Positions 21,661 to 32,666 of a DNA stretch of 64,000 nucleotides are shown here, one piece after another; within the stretch, counting starts at the first letter, position 1; every line of letters begins with the position of its first letter. Where the stretch lies: assembly GCA_028554755.1 (NCBI GenBank), contig JAPTOF010000032.1, forward strand, positions 310,001-374,000. Reading direction: 5' to 3'. Made by a program: the position numbers and the translations under genes. The notes under the pieces are model-generated. The model was given only the letters and a program-made list of their open reading frames with translations. It searched no databases and had not been told where the DNA came from. This DNA comes from Cordia subcordata (taxonomy: Eukaryota > Streptophyta > Magnoliopsida > Boraginales > Cordiaceae).

Positions 21661-23065
21661 CTTTCAATGTGGGAGAAAATTTCAGCGTAGTAATTTCCAT
21701 TATGCAACTTGTCAACTTGTCTTGGAAGACTTATGCGAGTTGCCTACTTGTTTTTGTAGTATTTTGCAAGTTGTCCACTTGTCTTGAAAGACTTATGCAA
21801 GTTGTCCACTTGTTTTTGTAGTCTTTTGCAAGTTGTCCACTTGTCTTGGAAGACTTGGGCCAAGCCCAACATATAGTCCATAATCCATGTGGAGGCCTAA
21901 GCCTAATAGGAAACTATCCTAGCCCAATTAAATTATCTTGGACTCTAAAGAAAGCCCAAAACCAATTCCAAGCTTTGGCCCAAAAAGGCTACGAATTTGC
22001 TCTTTCGAGATTACTCTCTCAAAGTCATTTCAACTAGGGAAGGGACTAAGAAGACACAATTAACCTCGGCTTTCAAAAATAATTAAAAATGTCCTCGCCC
22101 GATCTAGGCGACATAATAATTATTTTTAACTCCGATCTATTCCACCATAAGATCAAAGTTGCACTCTAAGAATAATTACTATTACCCAGAAGTTTATCAG
22201 AAAAGAATGTGAACTTTGTCTCTGATCTACTAAATTACATGACCATAATGCCCCTCTATGTATACCCACAGCTAAGACCGGTCCTTTGGCCTGTGTACTA
22301 TCATCTCCTTAGCCGTATCTTTTTTCGTTATGTTTCTTATCCTATTGCCAACCATCCTTGGTCATGGAATCTTTTGATCTTAAGAGCGACCCTGAAGCCA
22401 TATAGTCGATACTACCTATAAAGGTAGTATCACTAGATCTAGTTTCGGATGATAAATTTGGACAATCCCAAAGGGGGCAAATAGAATCCATATTGCATAT
22501 GCATGTTCCAATTAATTAGAACTTAGCACTCAATGCACAAGGCTATTGATCTTAATAAAGTAAGATCTCACCCGCAGTGAACCAAAGTACTAAACCCTAA
22601 CTTCATTTGTTTATCCACATATGCTTAAGATTAAGAGCAATGATCATTTAGTAGTAGTGAATGTCTTGTTTTCTTTCTTTGATAGTGCGTCTCTAGAAAA
22701 CATACTCACAATAGTCCTGTCCAATACGTGACGCACATGCTATTGAGACAAATATGAAAAGTACTCTAATGACTCGGGTAGATCACCCTTATAGTCTTGT
22801 CCCAGTAGAGTGCCCAACATTACTATTCAGTTATGGATTCAATTTATGACGTGAATAAATTTAGACTTGGACTTACTGTGTATCCAGTCTCACTATCCAC
22901 CCAAGTCATTAGTTCAAGTTAAAGGACCTTTATACATACATCAATAAAACATAACAGAGATAATATGTAAGAAACTCACAATCCCATTTAACAAAAATGA
23001 TTATACATTGTTTAACATCCAAAATGTTATGCACAAGTGAGCTTTAGGGCATACTAATCCTAACA
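21661..23065 (-). repeat. 5' LTR of Copia-A, U3 side (right of Copia-B)
   Basis: The right-hand LTR of Copia-A continues here after Copia-B, beginning with the second CTTTC and ending TCCTAACA. It holds five units of an alternating 31-bp repeat at 21703-21860. Confidence 0.9.
21703..21860 (-). repeat. Alternating 31-bp minisatellite in Copia-A U3 (five units)
   Basis: Units share the core GCAAGTTGTCCACTTGT. They alternate between a CTTGGAAGACTTA ending (type A) and a TTTTGTAGTATT ending (type B), in the order A-B-A-B-A. The 3' LTR has A-B-A (6610-6703). In element orientation the array lies about 50-200 bp upstream of the TATA box. Confidence 0.85.
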
Positions 23066-24416
23066 CTAAGCCCCACTTGGTTAGGTTGTTACTTCTTGTT
23101 TAAGAGTTTGATGTCAAAATTCGGGACAAAAATGGAAGTCAAGACTTAGTTCCAGATTACCTTTCCCGTTTCCTGAGCTAGTCTTCTAGTGATCTATCCC
23201 CTTTTTGTGATTTTTTTCCTAATGAGCAATTTTTTTCATCTCACATCATACACCATGGTTTTGGTCATATTGTCAATTATATTACTACATGGCATTTTCC
23301 TTCCCATGGAGAGAAAAGAAAGAGAGAGAGAGAGAAAGATAAGTTCGTAGCACAAGTGAGACATTTCTTTTCAGAGGATCCTTATCTTTTCAATGTGTAC
23401 ATGCATCAAGTGATTTGCCGGCGAGTGCGTGAGGACAAGTTTAAGAGGGTGTTGAGTATATGCCACGATGAGGGATGTGGAGGACATATTAGTGGAAAGA
23501 AGACTGTCATGAAGGAGTGAGCTATTTGATGTTTGGGGTATTCATTTCATGGGCCTATTTCTACCTTTCTTTGGGTGCCAATACATTTTAGTGGCTTGTT
23601 GATTATATGTTCAAATAGGTTGAGGCTATTCCCACATGCACTCATGACCATAGGTTAGTGATTAAGTTTATTAAGGAGAACATTTTCTCTAGATTTAGAG
23701 TCTCTAGGGTTTTGGTTAGTGATGGTGGTTTGCATTTTCATAGTAGGACACTTAAAGCCTTATTGAGAAGATATTTAGTTACCCATTACGTTGCTACCCT
23801 TTATGGCCTATAAATTAGTGGGCAAGTGGAGGTGTCTAATACTGAGATCAAGGACATTATAGAGAAAATGGTTAGGCCTAATAGAAGAGATTGATCCATT
23901 AGATTTAATGATGCTCTGTAGGCCTACTGTGCCACTTTCAAGACTTTCATTGAGATGTCTCTGTATAGGTTGGTTTATGAGAAGGCTTGTCACTTGTCGG
24001 TGGAGCTTAAGCATAGGGCTTATTGGGCAATCAAGGCCTTAAACTTAAAATTGGAAAAAGCGGGTGAAAAATGAAAGCTTGACCTAGTGGAATTTAAGGA
24101 GTTTAGGTTTGCGAAGTACAAGAACGCCAAACTTTATAACGATAAGATAAAGAGGATTCATGATTTACACATTCTTATGAAGTCATTCTCTCCCTCCTAT
24201 AAAGTTTGGTTATTTAACTCATGTTTAAAGCTCTTTCTAAGACAACTCAATACACGATGGGATGGTAAATATGAGGTGTTGGTTGCCTACCTTTTCGGAG
24301 TAGTCAAGATGAAAGACTCGAAGGATAATCGTCAGTTACAATGAACGGGCAGCGCCTAAAGTATGTATATGATCTGAGCATGGCTCGTGTAGAGGTTTTA
24401 ATACTTTAAGACCTTA
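23066..24416 (+). pseudogene. pol: Athila-1 RNase H tail and integrase (decayed)
   Basis: The RNase H tail (KIRDKNGSQDLVPDYLSR-like, 23110-23175) resumes exactly where it broke at 6061. Integrase follows: the zinc-binding part [16 protein letters not shown] at about 23455-23505 is kept, but about 180 bp are then missing, so the CKKCFRC Cys pair is lost. The core has VLVSDGGLHF at 23712-23745 and ISGQVEVSN near 23815. The C-terminal segment 24087-24344 has VWLFNSCLKLF and TRWDGKYEVLVAY (GPY/F module). Stops occur throughout. A short AG microsatellite interrupts it at about 23319-23340. Confidence 0.82.
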
Positions 24417-25829
24417 TCTATGGAGGATAAAGAAGAGTTGGTGATTGCCTGGCTAATGGCATTGTGGTTAGCACTACTAGAAGGCAACCTAGGTTAAATT
24501 TTGCACTTGTTTTATTTTTCTTTCATTTGTTTCTCTTCCATTTCCTTTCACCCATACCAAAATGTTGAATCTTAATCCTTTTTCCCATAGGATACACTAT
24601 TGCTTATTATTTGCACATTGTTATGCAAGCTTGATAGGCAATGCTATTAACCTTGTTCTTTGTGAGTATTTGTGGTTTATGAGTCACAGTATTAGTAGTG
24701 AGAGGATTGATCATTGGCATGAAGAGCTCTGAAGAGAATCCAAGGTTGTACCTATCCTTTCTCCACTTCTTTCCCCATCTATTTACCCCATCCCTACCAC
24801 TCTTACTTGATTTGTGTTGATTATTTACTTGTTCTGTGCCTTCTTCTATTTGCTTGAGGACAAGCAAAGTTTGGGTTTGGGGTTGTGGAGGTTTGATTCT
24901 TATTATTTTATGCTTTATTAGAGTAGATTGCATTTTATTCTTAAATATTAGTGAAAATTTTTCAATTTTGATGCATATAGAGTTTATTTCTTAGTTGGTC
25001 ATTGTATCGACTATTATGGTTGACTTTATTGAGTGGTGAAAATGAGTTTACATTATGGGGAATTAATGGAGTAGAGGGAAAATCGAGTCTTGAAGAGGAT
25101 GCTTATGAAAGTTGTAGGCAGTGAGTATCTTCAAGAATATCCCTTCTAGCCACCCCATAGCTTGGTAGGAAAGAGTGTTGAGAAAAGGGTTGTTGATATG
25201 AGTTTCCCTTCCTTGATTGGTTCTCTTTGATGTGCTTAAACCTTTCTTTTTCTTTTCTTTGTGTGTAAATAAAATGCCAAAGTATGAAAAATCCAAAAAA
25301 ACTGAAAAAGGCAAAAAAGGCGCAAAGAGATGAAAAAGTTCAAAATTTGAAAAAAAGAGAAAAAGACAAGGGCATCAAAAAGTTCTATGAATAACTCTTT
25401 AAGTGACACAATGTCGACTTAGAATAAGTTATCCTCTTGGTTCTTTGTAAAATTGTGAATAAGGCTTTTTAACAAGCCATTGAGTTTGTATATTCCTTCT
25501 CTCCTTGTCTTTGAGGCTTTGTGTATGTTAGAGAGACCATATTAGTTGAGGAGGCGCAAAATATCAACATCCTATGTACATGCGTTAGAATCCTATGCTT
25601 GTGGTGGTTCGGCTACTTGAGAATTTCTCATGAGGTACGAGGCCCTTTATAAGTAGAAGAAGGATACAAAGAGGCTTGGGGATCTTTCCACAATAGGAAT
25701 GACCTCTTCATGCTCCTTAGGTTCACCTTGATAGTGAGTCAATCCCTTAGGCAATCCTTTGTATCAACTTTAGAGAGAAACTTAGGTTTAGGCTTGCTTG
25801 GGGACAAACAAGAAGAAGGTTTGGGGTCT
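24417..25829 (+). other. Athila-1 3' UTR with doubled hairpin/polypurine module
   Basis: This is a non-coding stretch between the end of pol and the 3' LTR. The first GCTTGAGGACAAGC hairpin plus purine run lies at 24852-24892. An A-rich purine stretch runs about 25270-25380. The second, diverged hairpin (GCTTGGGGACAAAC) is at 25796-25809, followed by the polypurine tract AAGAAGAAGGTTTGGGG. No env-like frame is visible. Confidence 0.75.
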
Positions 25830-27376
25830 TGATTAGTTGTTTTGTGTGTGCATTTTCATATAATTTTCATACTTGTTTGAGGCATTCTTCAGCTTTATTA
25901 GGTGTGTTAGTGTTACATTTATACCATACTTGTGTACAATAGGCTACAAATGTCTATAGAAGAGTTTATAACACAAACGTTACACTAATAAGTGCTTGTT
26001 TCTCATGTTCAGTGAAGTTTAGGGTAAACCTTGGGACTTGAATCGATGATGATTTGATGATTGAGCCAAGCTAGAGGTGTTTGGCATGTAAAGCAAGCTT
26101 GAAAGATGCTTTTGGAGGCAATAGGGCAAAGAAAAAGGCAACGAAGGCTAAACGGCATTGCGAAGAGCAATTTTGGAGAAAGCATTAACCTCGCCAGTTG
26201 ACCTCTTTACTAGGCCGGTCGACTGGCCTAGTCAACCAAACAAGTCAAAATCTAAACTATTTTGGGGCCGATTCAAGCTTAAGGCATTAGTTCAAATGAA
26301 AACCCTGATTGGCATATGGCCTAGCTCACTTCCTAGATCCTATATTATATCATACAACCCAGACTTTCCACATGAGAGAGGGGGCATGGCTGTTTTATCT
26401 ACCTAAAGTTATGTAAACCAGAAATATATTAACAAATATGAAGTAATCCCTACTCCCTCCTAAAGAAAGGCAAAGGCTCTTGCTCGAATGCGTGACTGCG
26501 GTGTGCCTATTGCCTCAACACGGCCTTAGCCAAGGCTGAGCCCCTAGCTTAGTCCCCTGGCCTGTCATGATTGCAACACTACTTAAGCACTTTTTTAGTC
26601 ATTTTTTAAAGGATATTGACAACCTTTTTTCACTCCCCCTTCATACATATAAAAACGTAATTTCACCTATCTCAAACACACACCCTAACACATACACCCA
26701 CTTGGATCTAATCTCTTTGGAGGATTTTAACAACATTTAAAGAGGGTTTTTGCTCAAGATTATATAAGACAAGCAAGGATGGAAGGGGAGTTTCTTCACT
26801 ACTCTTTCATCCTATTTACTTTTATGTTTTAGTAGATTAGATTAAGGTGATTTAGCTTGTGTACTGGGTTGATTTAGCACTTATGATTCGGGATTTTCAC
26901 GGCTTTTTCTCAATACATGTCTATATGTTTGATTCAATGCCGAGATAAGTAGTATGTGTATAAATTGGAGTTTGTTTGTTATAGAACACCTTTAATGCAT
27001 CTAATATGCATGTCTATGTGTTCATTTATGGATTGTATGAAGTGGGTTTGCAATGTTCATGTCTATGTGAGTAGTAAGCATGCATTATAGTGAATTTAAC
27101 TCTAATCTTGCCTATGTATTGGTACCCAATTTTTAATAATGGAGTAAATCAAGCATGATGATGTTTTGGTAATGAATAGGTCGACATATTCACAATGATA
27201 TAGCCTAAAAAATGTAGGATTACGCACAGAAGTCAACAATGCACTACAGTGTTCCTAGAATGATGATGCTCTCACGTTAGGACTAACCTAGTTTCACACC
27301 TGCAATTGCACAAACTATATTGCATCAATCTGTATGCTTTTGGATCTTTAGGACTTACACTTCTAGAGGCACGCTA
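25830..27376 (+). repeat. 3' LTR of Athila-1, internally deleted
   Basis: It begins TGATTAGTTG right after the polypurine tract and ends ACGCTA, where the 5' copy has ACACCA. It is 1,547 bp. Relative to the 5' LTR it lacks about 550 bp between 'cctagttt' (about 27294) and 'cacacc'. GGTCGACTGG-type palindromes lie at 26190-26240. The flanking 5 bp on the right are ATATA. Confidence 0.8.
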
Positions 27377-27740
27377 ATATACATCCTTGTAGTAATGATT
27401 TCTAAATGAAGGTGCATGAAATGGTGCATGACTGGGTCATAATTAGCACTAGCCCAAGATTAGACATGCACAGGGGCAGCAAACAATTTTATGCACACAA
27501 CTTCCACACAAGAGACAACCATTAGGATCAAATTCTTATGGTAGGGAAGAGGATACTGCCAACCACCAAGATGCATTAGAGTCGGTCATGTTTAATGAAT
27601 CACAAGTAAGACCTCTTTACAATTCACAATATATTTTTTTCAAAATTCTCTTTTATTATGCAAATAAGGAGAACATGAAAAGATAAAAGAAAAAGTAACT
27701 AGTTAAGACACATAAAACAAGGAAACCAAACAACTGTTCC
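27377..27740 (-). other. Leader fragment of a minus-strand Athila element (Athila-6)
   Basis: Downstream (minus strand) of the PBS at 27758-27741. It is T-rich after the PBS, like the leaders at 2264-2680 and 39723-39980. It contains ATGACCGACTCTAATGC near 27590, which resembles the ATGGCCGATCCTAATC gag start of other copies. The rest of this element was displaced by Athila-1 to beyond the left edge. Confidence 0.55.
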
Positions 27741-27758
27741 TCCCTGGCAACAGCGCTA
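27741..27758 (-). other. Primer binding site, tRNA-Asp type (Athila-6)
   Basis: The minus strand reads TAGCGCTGTTGCCAGGGA: three mismatches to the tRNA-Asp complement, six bases after an LTR end (...CAATCA). Confidence 0.75.
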
Positions 27759-27764
27759 AGAACT

Positions 27765-29248
27765 TGATTGCTATTCGTGAGCATGAGGCTAAATAGCTTG
27801 CAAGTGCATGGTTTGCGTCTAGTGCAGTGTGTGTGAGTTTGAGGTCAAATCTATAGGAAGACCAAAGGTGAGTGGTATCCTAAGCTAAGTATGTCCCAAA
27901 AGGCTACGTGTTGGGACCTAAACTACTTATTTTTAGTGGGTTTTGGTTTAAAAGGAGCTTTGGAAAGCAAATCTAACCTAAGGACAAGGAAAATAAAAGG
28001 CGTGAGTGCGACAGAGGAATCAAGCAATCTAAGGGGCATCAACACATATGAAATAAGGACTAGGGTGGCTACGACTTGCAAATGCGCAATTACTATATCT
28101 TATTAGGGTTCCTTGATAGATTCTACTAGGTTGCTCTTATCTAGACTCCTAATTAACCTTCTAATGACACCATAAGCCTCAGTGTGAATCAGTCCTAAGC
28201 GTTGACTCCTAGAGCTACAGTATATGGTCTTTATTACTTAGGGATTTAAGGCTAGCTAGTTCAGGTTTTACGTGACTTAGATCGATCTAATCTTAGCATT
28301 TAACCCGTTGGCTGGGTTTAAAGCAAATGTCGACTAGCCTACCCTAAAACCTATTGGCTTGGTTGAAAGTGAAAGGAGACTCGACCTTAGGTCGACTACC
28401 ATTGATGGATCACCATCAATCGTCCATCACAATAGCAAGTAAAACATTAAAGTGCAAAGGCATAAATATCTAGAGCATGGCATTCTAGAATATATCTTGA
28501 TATCCTACTAACAAACACATAGACATGCTTAGATTACACCAATTTAAGCAATGACACCCAACATGTATACAATAGAAGCTATTTTTGCTATTAGACATAT
28601 GAACACACACATAGACATGTACGAACATACAACCTATTTCACGTAATCACCACACAAACACATAGACATATTTATATAATGATTTAGAAGTAATTAATAG
28701 AAAAATAGGCTTCAATGTACATATGCAACTTTATTGAGGCATTTTATTGAACACTTAGACATGTATATAAAATTGCCATTAAAACCCTAAGCACAAAACA
28801 TATATATACATAAATCCATTAAGTACCCATTATAATAGAGTAGTAACCAATCCATAATAAAAGAGTAAATCACCCTACATAGCTCTAATCAAACATAGAT
28901 TGAACAAGGATAAAAGAGAGATAGGAAATCAACTCCTTTATCCATAGCCATGCCTTTATAATCCAAGAGCTAATGCCTCAAATCTTTGTGTTTCATCCCA
29001 CTAAGATGCTTGATTCCAAGGTGTTGATGTGTTTGGGTGAGTCTGTATGAGGCGGGTAAGAGAGGAATTAAGGTTTTAGGAAATAGAGGCGCGAAAGTTT
29101 GGGTGTTCTTTGATGTATGTTTACACCCATAAGTGCTTAGGTCGTGTGTAGTGAAGCGTGCAAGTGTAGGGTCGTTGTTCCATGAGAAGGCTACCTTAGT
29201 TCGGTCTCTACGTGTTCGTGTGCTAGAGAGCAGCAACATACGCGCATG
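27765..29248 (-). repeat. Athila-type 5' LTR (Athila-6), truncated at its start
   Basis: The minus-strand end CAATCA abuts the PBS. The paired GGCTTTAAA...AGCC hairpin region (about 28300-28370) and the TAGACATG repeats (28500-28760) are in the expected order. The beginning of the LTR (U3 start) is missing; the sequence joins the neighbouring LTR copy at about 29245-29250. Confidence 0.65.
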
Positions 29249-30624
29249 TGTTGCTTTCTTTTGGATGTGAAGGGAGCTCAGGACAATGGAAAATAAATCT
29301 AAGCTGGCCTAATCTAAAGGAGGAACTTAGGGTGCCAAGCTATGGAAAGAAAACTCTACAAAATGGAAGAGGATCTCGGGTGAGTGTGTTCCAACTAGAC
29401 TCGAGCTATTATAACGGTTTGGTCTATCTATGGCTTGATTGCTTTCTTTGGTATTGATTAACGTCCTACTTGAGACTAACCTATTAGTATTGTTTTAGAT
29501 TAGAGATTAGACTCCTTGAACATTAACTAGTACTAGTGGGTGCCCTTTTTGTATTGTTTCAAACTAGAGTTGTACTTCTACCTCACAAGTCATCTATTAA
29601 GCATATTAATCAACAAGCACAGTTGCAAATAGGGCTCATGCTGCTAGCATGGATTAAGGCTAAGTCGCACCACTACTGATAGCATTTAAGCACAAAATAA
29701 CACATGCAACTATACTTAGGCATTGTAAGAAACACATAGACATGTTTGATTATCAACACATAGACATGTTTGATTATCAATACATAGACATATTGATTCA
29801 TGTCATTGATCAATGTAAACAAGCATGTATTGATAGCCAAAGATAAATGCAAATCCTTTATTCATAGCCCTAATCTAAAATACAACATCAATCAGCCCTA
29901 GATCTAACTTAAATAAAAAACATATTTACAAGAATAAGAAAAGGTATAAGAAACTCCCCTTCAAAGTCTTGCTCAAATCCAAAGCAAAACCCTTCAATCT
30001 CTTGTTACAACCTTCAAACCTTACTCGGTTTAGCGTGGGATGGTGCTTTTAGTTGTTTGGTGAAGTGGGTAAAAGGTTAGGGTTTACTAGGATTTAAGAA
30101 AATAAAGTTCCTCGCTCGAAAATAAGCTGAAAATGCACTTTGAAAGCTTCAGCGCACTCTATCGGACTCTCAGCTTGTCGACTGGCAAGATACTTTTGGT
30201 CTACCAACAAAATTTCAATGCATTTTGGTTTTTCTTGCCAGTCGACCGGCAGGAACAGGAAGGCTGACCGGCAGAAGCAGTTTTGCCCATAACTTCCTCG
30301 TCCTGGCTTCGATTTGCTCCCCGTCTTTTTTTCTATTACCTCGTACTGCTTCCGGGAACATCCAAAGCCATTTTTCTTCATCTTCTCATCTTCAAATCAT
30401 ACTCAAGCTTTGTCTTTGGGCCGCACATCTTTAAGCTGACTTGTTTCTCCCAAAATTGCTTAAAACACGAAATATGGCATGTAGTGTAGCATTTATGGAT
30501 TTTGACACCTATATGCACAAATATGACTAGTAGTGCATAAATGCAACCTTAAATGCACTCAAATAAGCTTAAAACACCTTGTGAAGTGCGTGGAAACATT
30601 ATATACAAACACATATAACACACA
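29249..30624 (-). repeat. Athila-type LTR, minus strand (read as 3' LTR of Athila-5), end truncated
   Basis: Minus-strand landmarks in order from 30624: AGGTGTTTTAAGC near the start, GTCGACTGG/GTCGACCGG palindromes (30175-30265), GAAGGGGAGTTTC (about 29955), TAGACATG repeats (29735-29795). The first few bases (TGATGTATCCGT) are at 60621-60610, on the other side of Athila-2. The last roughly 200 bp of a normal LTR are absent. A short tandem repeat (ACATAGACATGTTTGATTATCA, two and a half copies with changes) sits at 29734-29793. Confidence 0.6.
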
Positions 30625-32518
30625 TGATGTGTTGTGTTTTTGTGTGTGCTTGCATTGTCATTTGCCTATGTTTAAGAGGTATTAAGTGCTCATAAAGATG
30701 CATTAGTGTAGTGCTTTTGATAAGAATAGGCTTACGCATAGACAATTGTACAAATTGAGTTTAAGAGACAAATTGCTACACTAACTACTTGTTTTCAATG
30801 ATTTAAGTGAACTTTGGGTTAAGATTGATATTGAACAATGATAAGTGATAAAGATGGGAGATACATGGGTCAAAAAGAGAAGATCAGAAGCTGGAAAGAT
30901 AAACAATGGAGGAAGGAAGTTAGCCGAATGACCTAAGAAGAAGGAGCCGGTCGACTGGCCAGGTGGACCAGCCACTTCAGAGAGATGCTCAAAATAACTG
31001 GACGACTACCCCTCTAAAGCCGGCCGACCAGCTAGGTTGACCAACTAGTCCAGAGAGCATCACCAAAAAGTCAGTTGAGCTAAGAAGAGAAGCTGGTCGA
31101 CCTGCAGTCCGTAAAGAGTTGATATAAAAGCTCGATTTTTAGACTTAAAAGGGGAATCATTTTGACAATTCTTGTGAAGGATCTTAACACACCCATCACA
31201 TATACACACACTTAACCCAAGTCTTCATCCACATCACACACACTCTTTCACACATTTCATCACCTTGAAGTAAGAGGATTTAAAGGGTTTCAAATATTTG
31301 GATTTTAGTTTGCTCAAGAGCTTTGTACAATATTAGCTGGGATGAAAGGGCAACTTCATAAACTCTCTTTCATTCTATCTCTTATTATGATTGAGTAGAC
31401 TTATGTCAAGTGATTTAGCTTATGTAATGGGTTAGTTATATACTCTTATGATATGAGATTAAATGACTAAATATATACATGTTTGATTTTCTTGTTCAAA
31501 TGGTTATTTTCTCATTCATGCCTAAGTGTTTGATTAAATGCCTAAATGAGTAGCATGTGTATAAATTGAAGTCTGCTTATTACTAAACACATCTAATCCA
31601 TGCTATAATCATGTCTATGTGTTTATATATGGATGCTATGAAGTGGGAAATGTTTATATTCATGTCTATATGTATATTTGCATGCCTAGTACTGAATATG
31701 ACTTCAATAACTCATACACGTTAGTTGTTGATCACTTTTAATGGTGCAATTCAAGCATGACAATGTTTGATAGTTGAATATATCCCATTAGTCACGAACG
31801 CCTTGGCCAAGAACATGTATGAATGTGCTACCAAATCAAATCCCATTGAAGTGACCTTAGAATAATGGTAAGTAATTTAGGGCTTGCCTAGGCTGAGTCT
31901 CCTTTGGCTTTGAATCTAGCCAATAGGTTTCAGGATAGGTTTAGTTGACCTTAGTGACTCCAGGTCTTGGCTTTAAATCTAACAAATGGTTTAGGTACTA
32001 GGGTAGCTTTATTCTAAGTCACCTAGGAAGCAAATTAGCCAATCTTAAGACCTTAAGTCATAAAGACCATGCCGTAGCTCTAGAAGGCGCCGCCTAGGAA
32101 CGGACCTACACCAAGTCTTAGGGGGAAATTAAGACACTAATTTAGCAACCTAGTTAAGGGCACTTATTAAAGTAAGCCATCATTCTTTAATCCCATAGGA
32201 TTTGAGTGTAGAATCACCCATTCATAAGTTAAAGTCACTTTAACATCTTTCCATTTGTTAGTTCCTCTAGATTAGTTTGTCCCCCACTTTTTCATTCCTG
32301 TAGTTTAGTTTAATTCATTTTAGCTAGAGCTCACGACCATCCAAAATCCCAAAAATAGATAGTTTAGGTTACTTTTAAGGCACACTCTAGAACACACATG
32401 TAAAATCCATCTTACAATTTAGCCTCTCTATGGAATCAAACCCGCACTTGCATACACTTTACTACACCGATCCGTGCACTTGTGAGTCTTTAGAGCTTGC
32501 ACTTAAAAACAACGATCA
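30625..32518 (+). repeat. 5' LTR of Athila-2
   Basis: It is 1,894 bp, TGATGTGTTG...ACGATCA. U3 carries GGTCGACTGG, GGCCGACCAG and GGTCGACCTG units at 30945-31100. The paired hairpins (GGCTTTGAATCTAGCC and relatives) lie near 31915-31990. Confidence 0.88.
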
Positions 32519-32524
32519 AATTCT

Positions 32525-32542
32525 TGGCACCGTTACTAGGGA
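32525..32542 (+). other. Primer binding site, tRNA-Asp type (Athila-2)
   Basis: TGGCACCGTTACTAGGGA. The four differences from the tRNA-Asp complement are all G-to-A or C-to-T, three of them at CG dinucleotides. Confidence 0.8.
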
Positions 32543-32666
32543 GGCACGGTGATTTGCATTCTTTGTTTGTGTGTTTTGGTAGTTTCTTTTTTTGTTTTAT
32601 TGCTGTAGTTTTAGGAATATTGAAGTTTAAGGGGGTTGAAGTGGCTACCGTTAGGATAGTTTGTGT

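Larger units (their letters stand above)
6062..23065 (-). mobile_element. Copia-A: long-LTR Ty1/copia (Angela-like), minus strand
   Basis: Reading right to left: 5' LTR (23065-15605, interrupted by Copia-B), PBS 15602-15583, repeat-rich leader, gag, protease, integrase, a solo-LTR insertion, RT, RNase H, polypurine tract, 3' LTR (7952-6062). The ends are TGTAGGA...TCCTAACA on the plus strand. Flanks are TCTAA on the left and CTAAG on the right, so four bases (CTAA) match directly; a 5-bp duplication with one lost base is likely. Amino acid motifs (RLGHI pre-integrase, QQNGVVERRN, YVDDILLIGND, ALSQASFIEKIL) fit the Angela lineage. The two LTRs differ by roughly 10% where I compared them, so this is an old copy. 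Confidence 0.88.
1061..27376 (+). mobile_element. Athila-1: old Ty3/gypsy (Athila) element, interrupted by Copia-A
   Basis: Order on the plus strand: partial 5' LTR, tRNA-Asp-type PBS, decayed Athila gag and protease, RT/RNase H remnant to 6061, then the 17-kb Copia-A complex, resuming at 23066 with the RNase H tail, integrase, 3' UTR, polypurine tract and 3' LTR to 27376. At the split, the RNase H reading continues across the gap: 'aaagagtcta' on the left and 'ctaagcccc' on the right, as in the uninterrupted copy at about 44221-44240. Many stops, frameshifts and large deletions mark it as old. The left end of its 5' LTR lies outside the window. Confidence 0.85.

Noticed and set aside
30225..30489. 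Overlapping plus-strand frames of 68-95 codons around the 30170-30270 palindromes
   Set aside because: They lie within a minus-strand LTR U3 and have no counterpart in the other LTRs.
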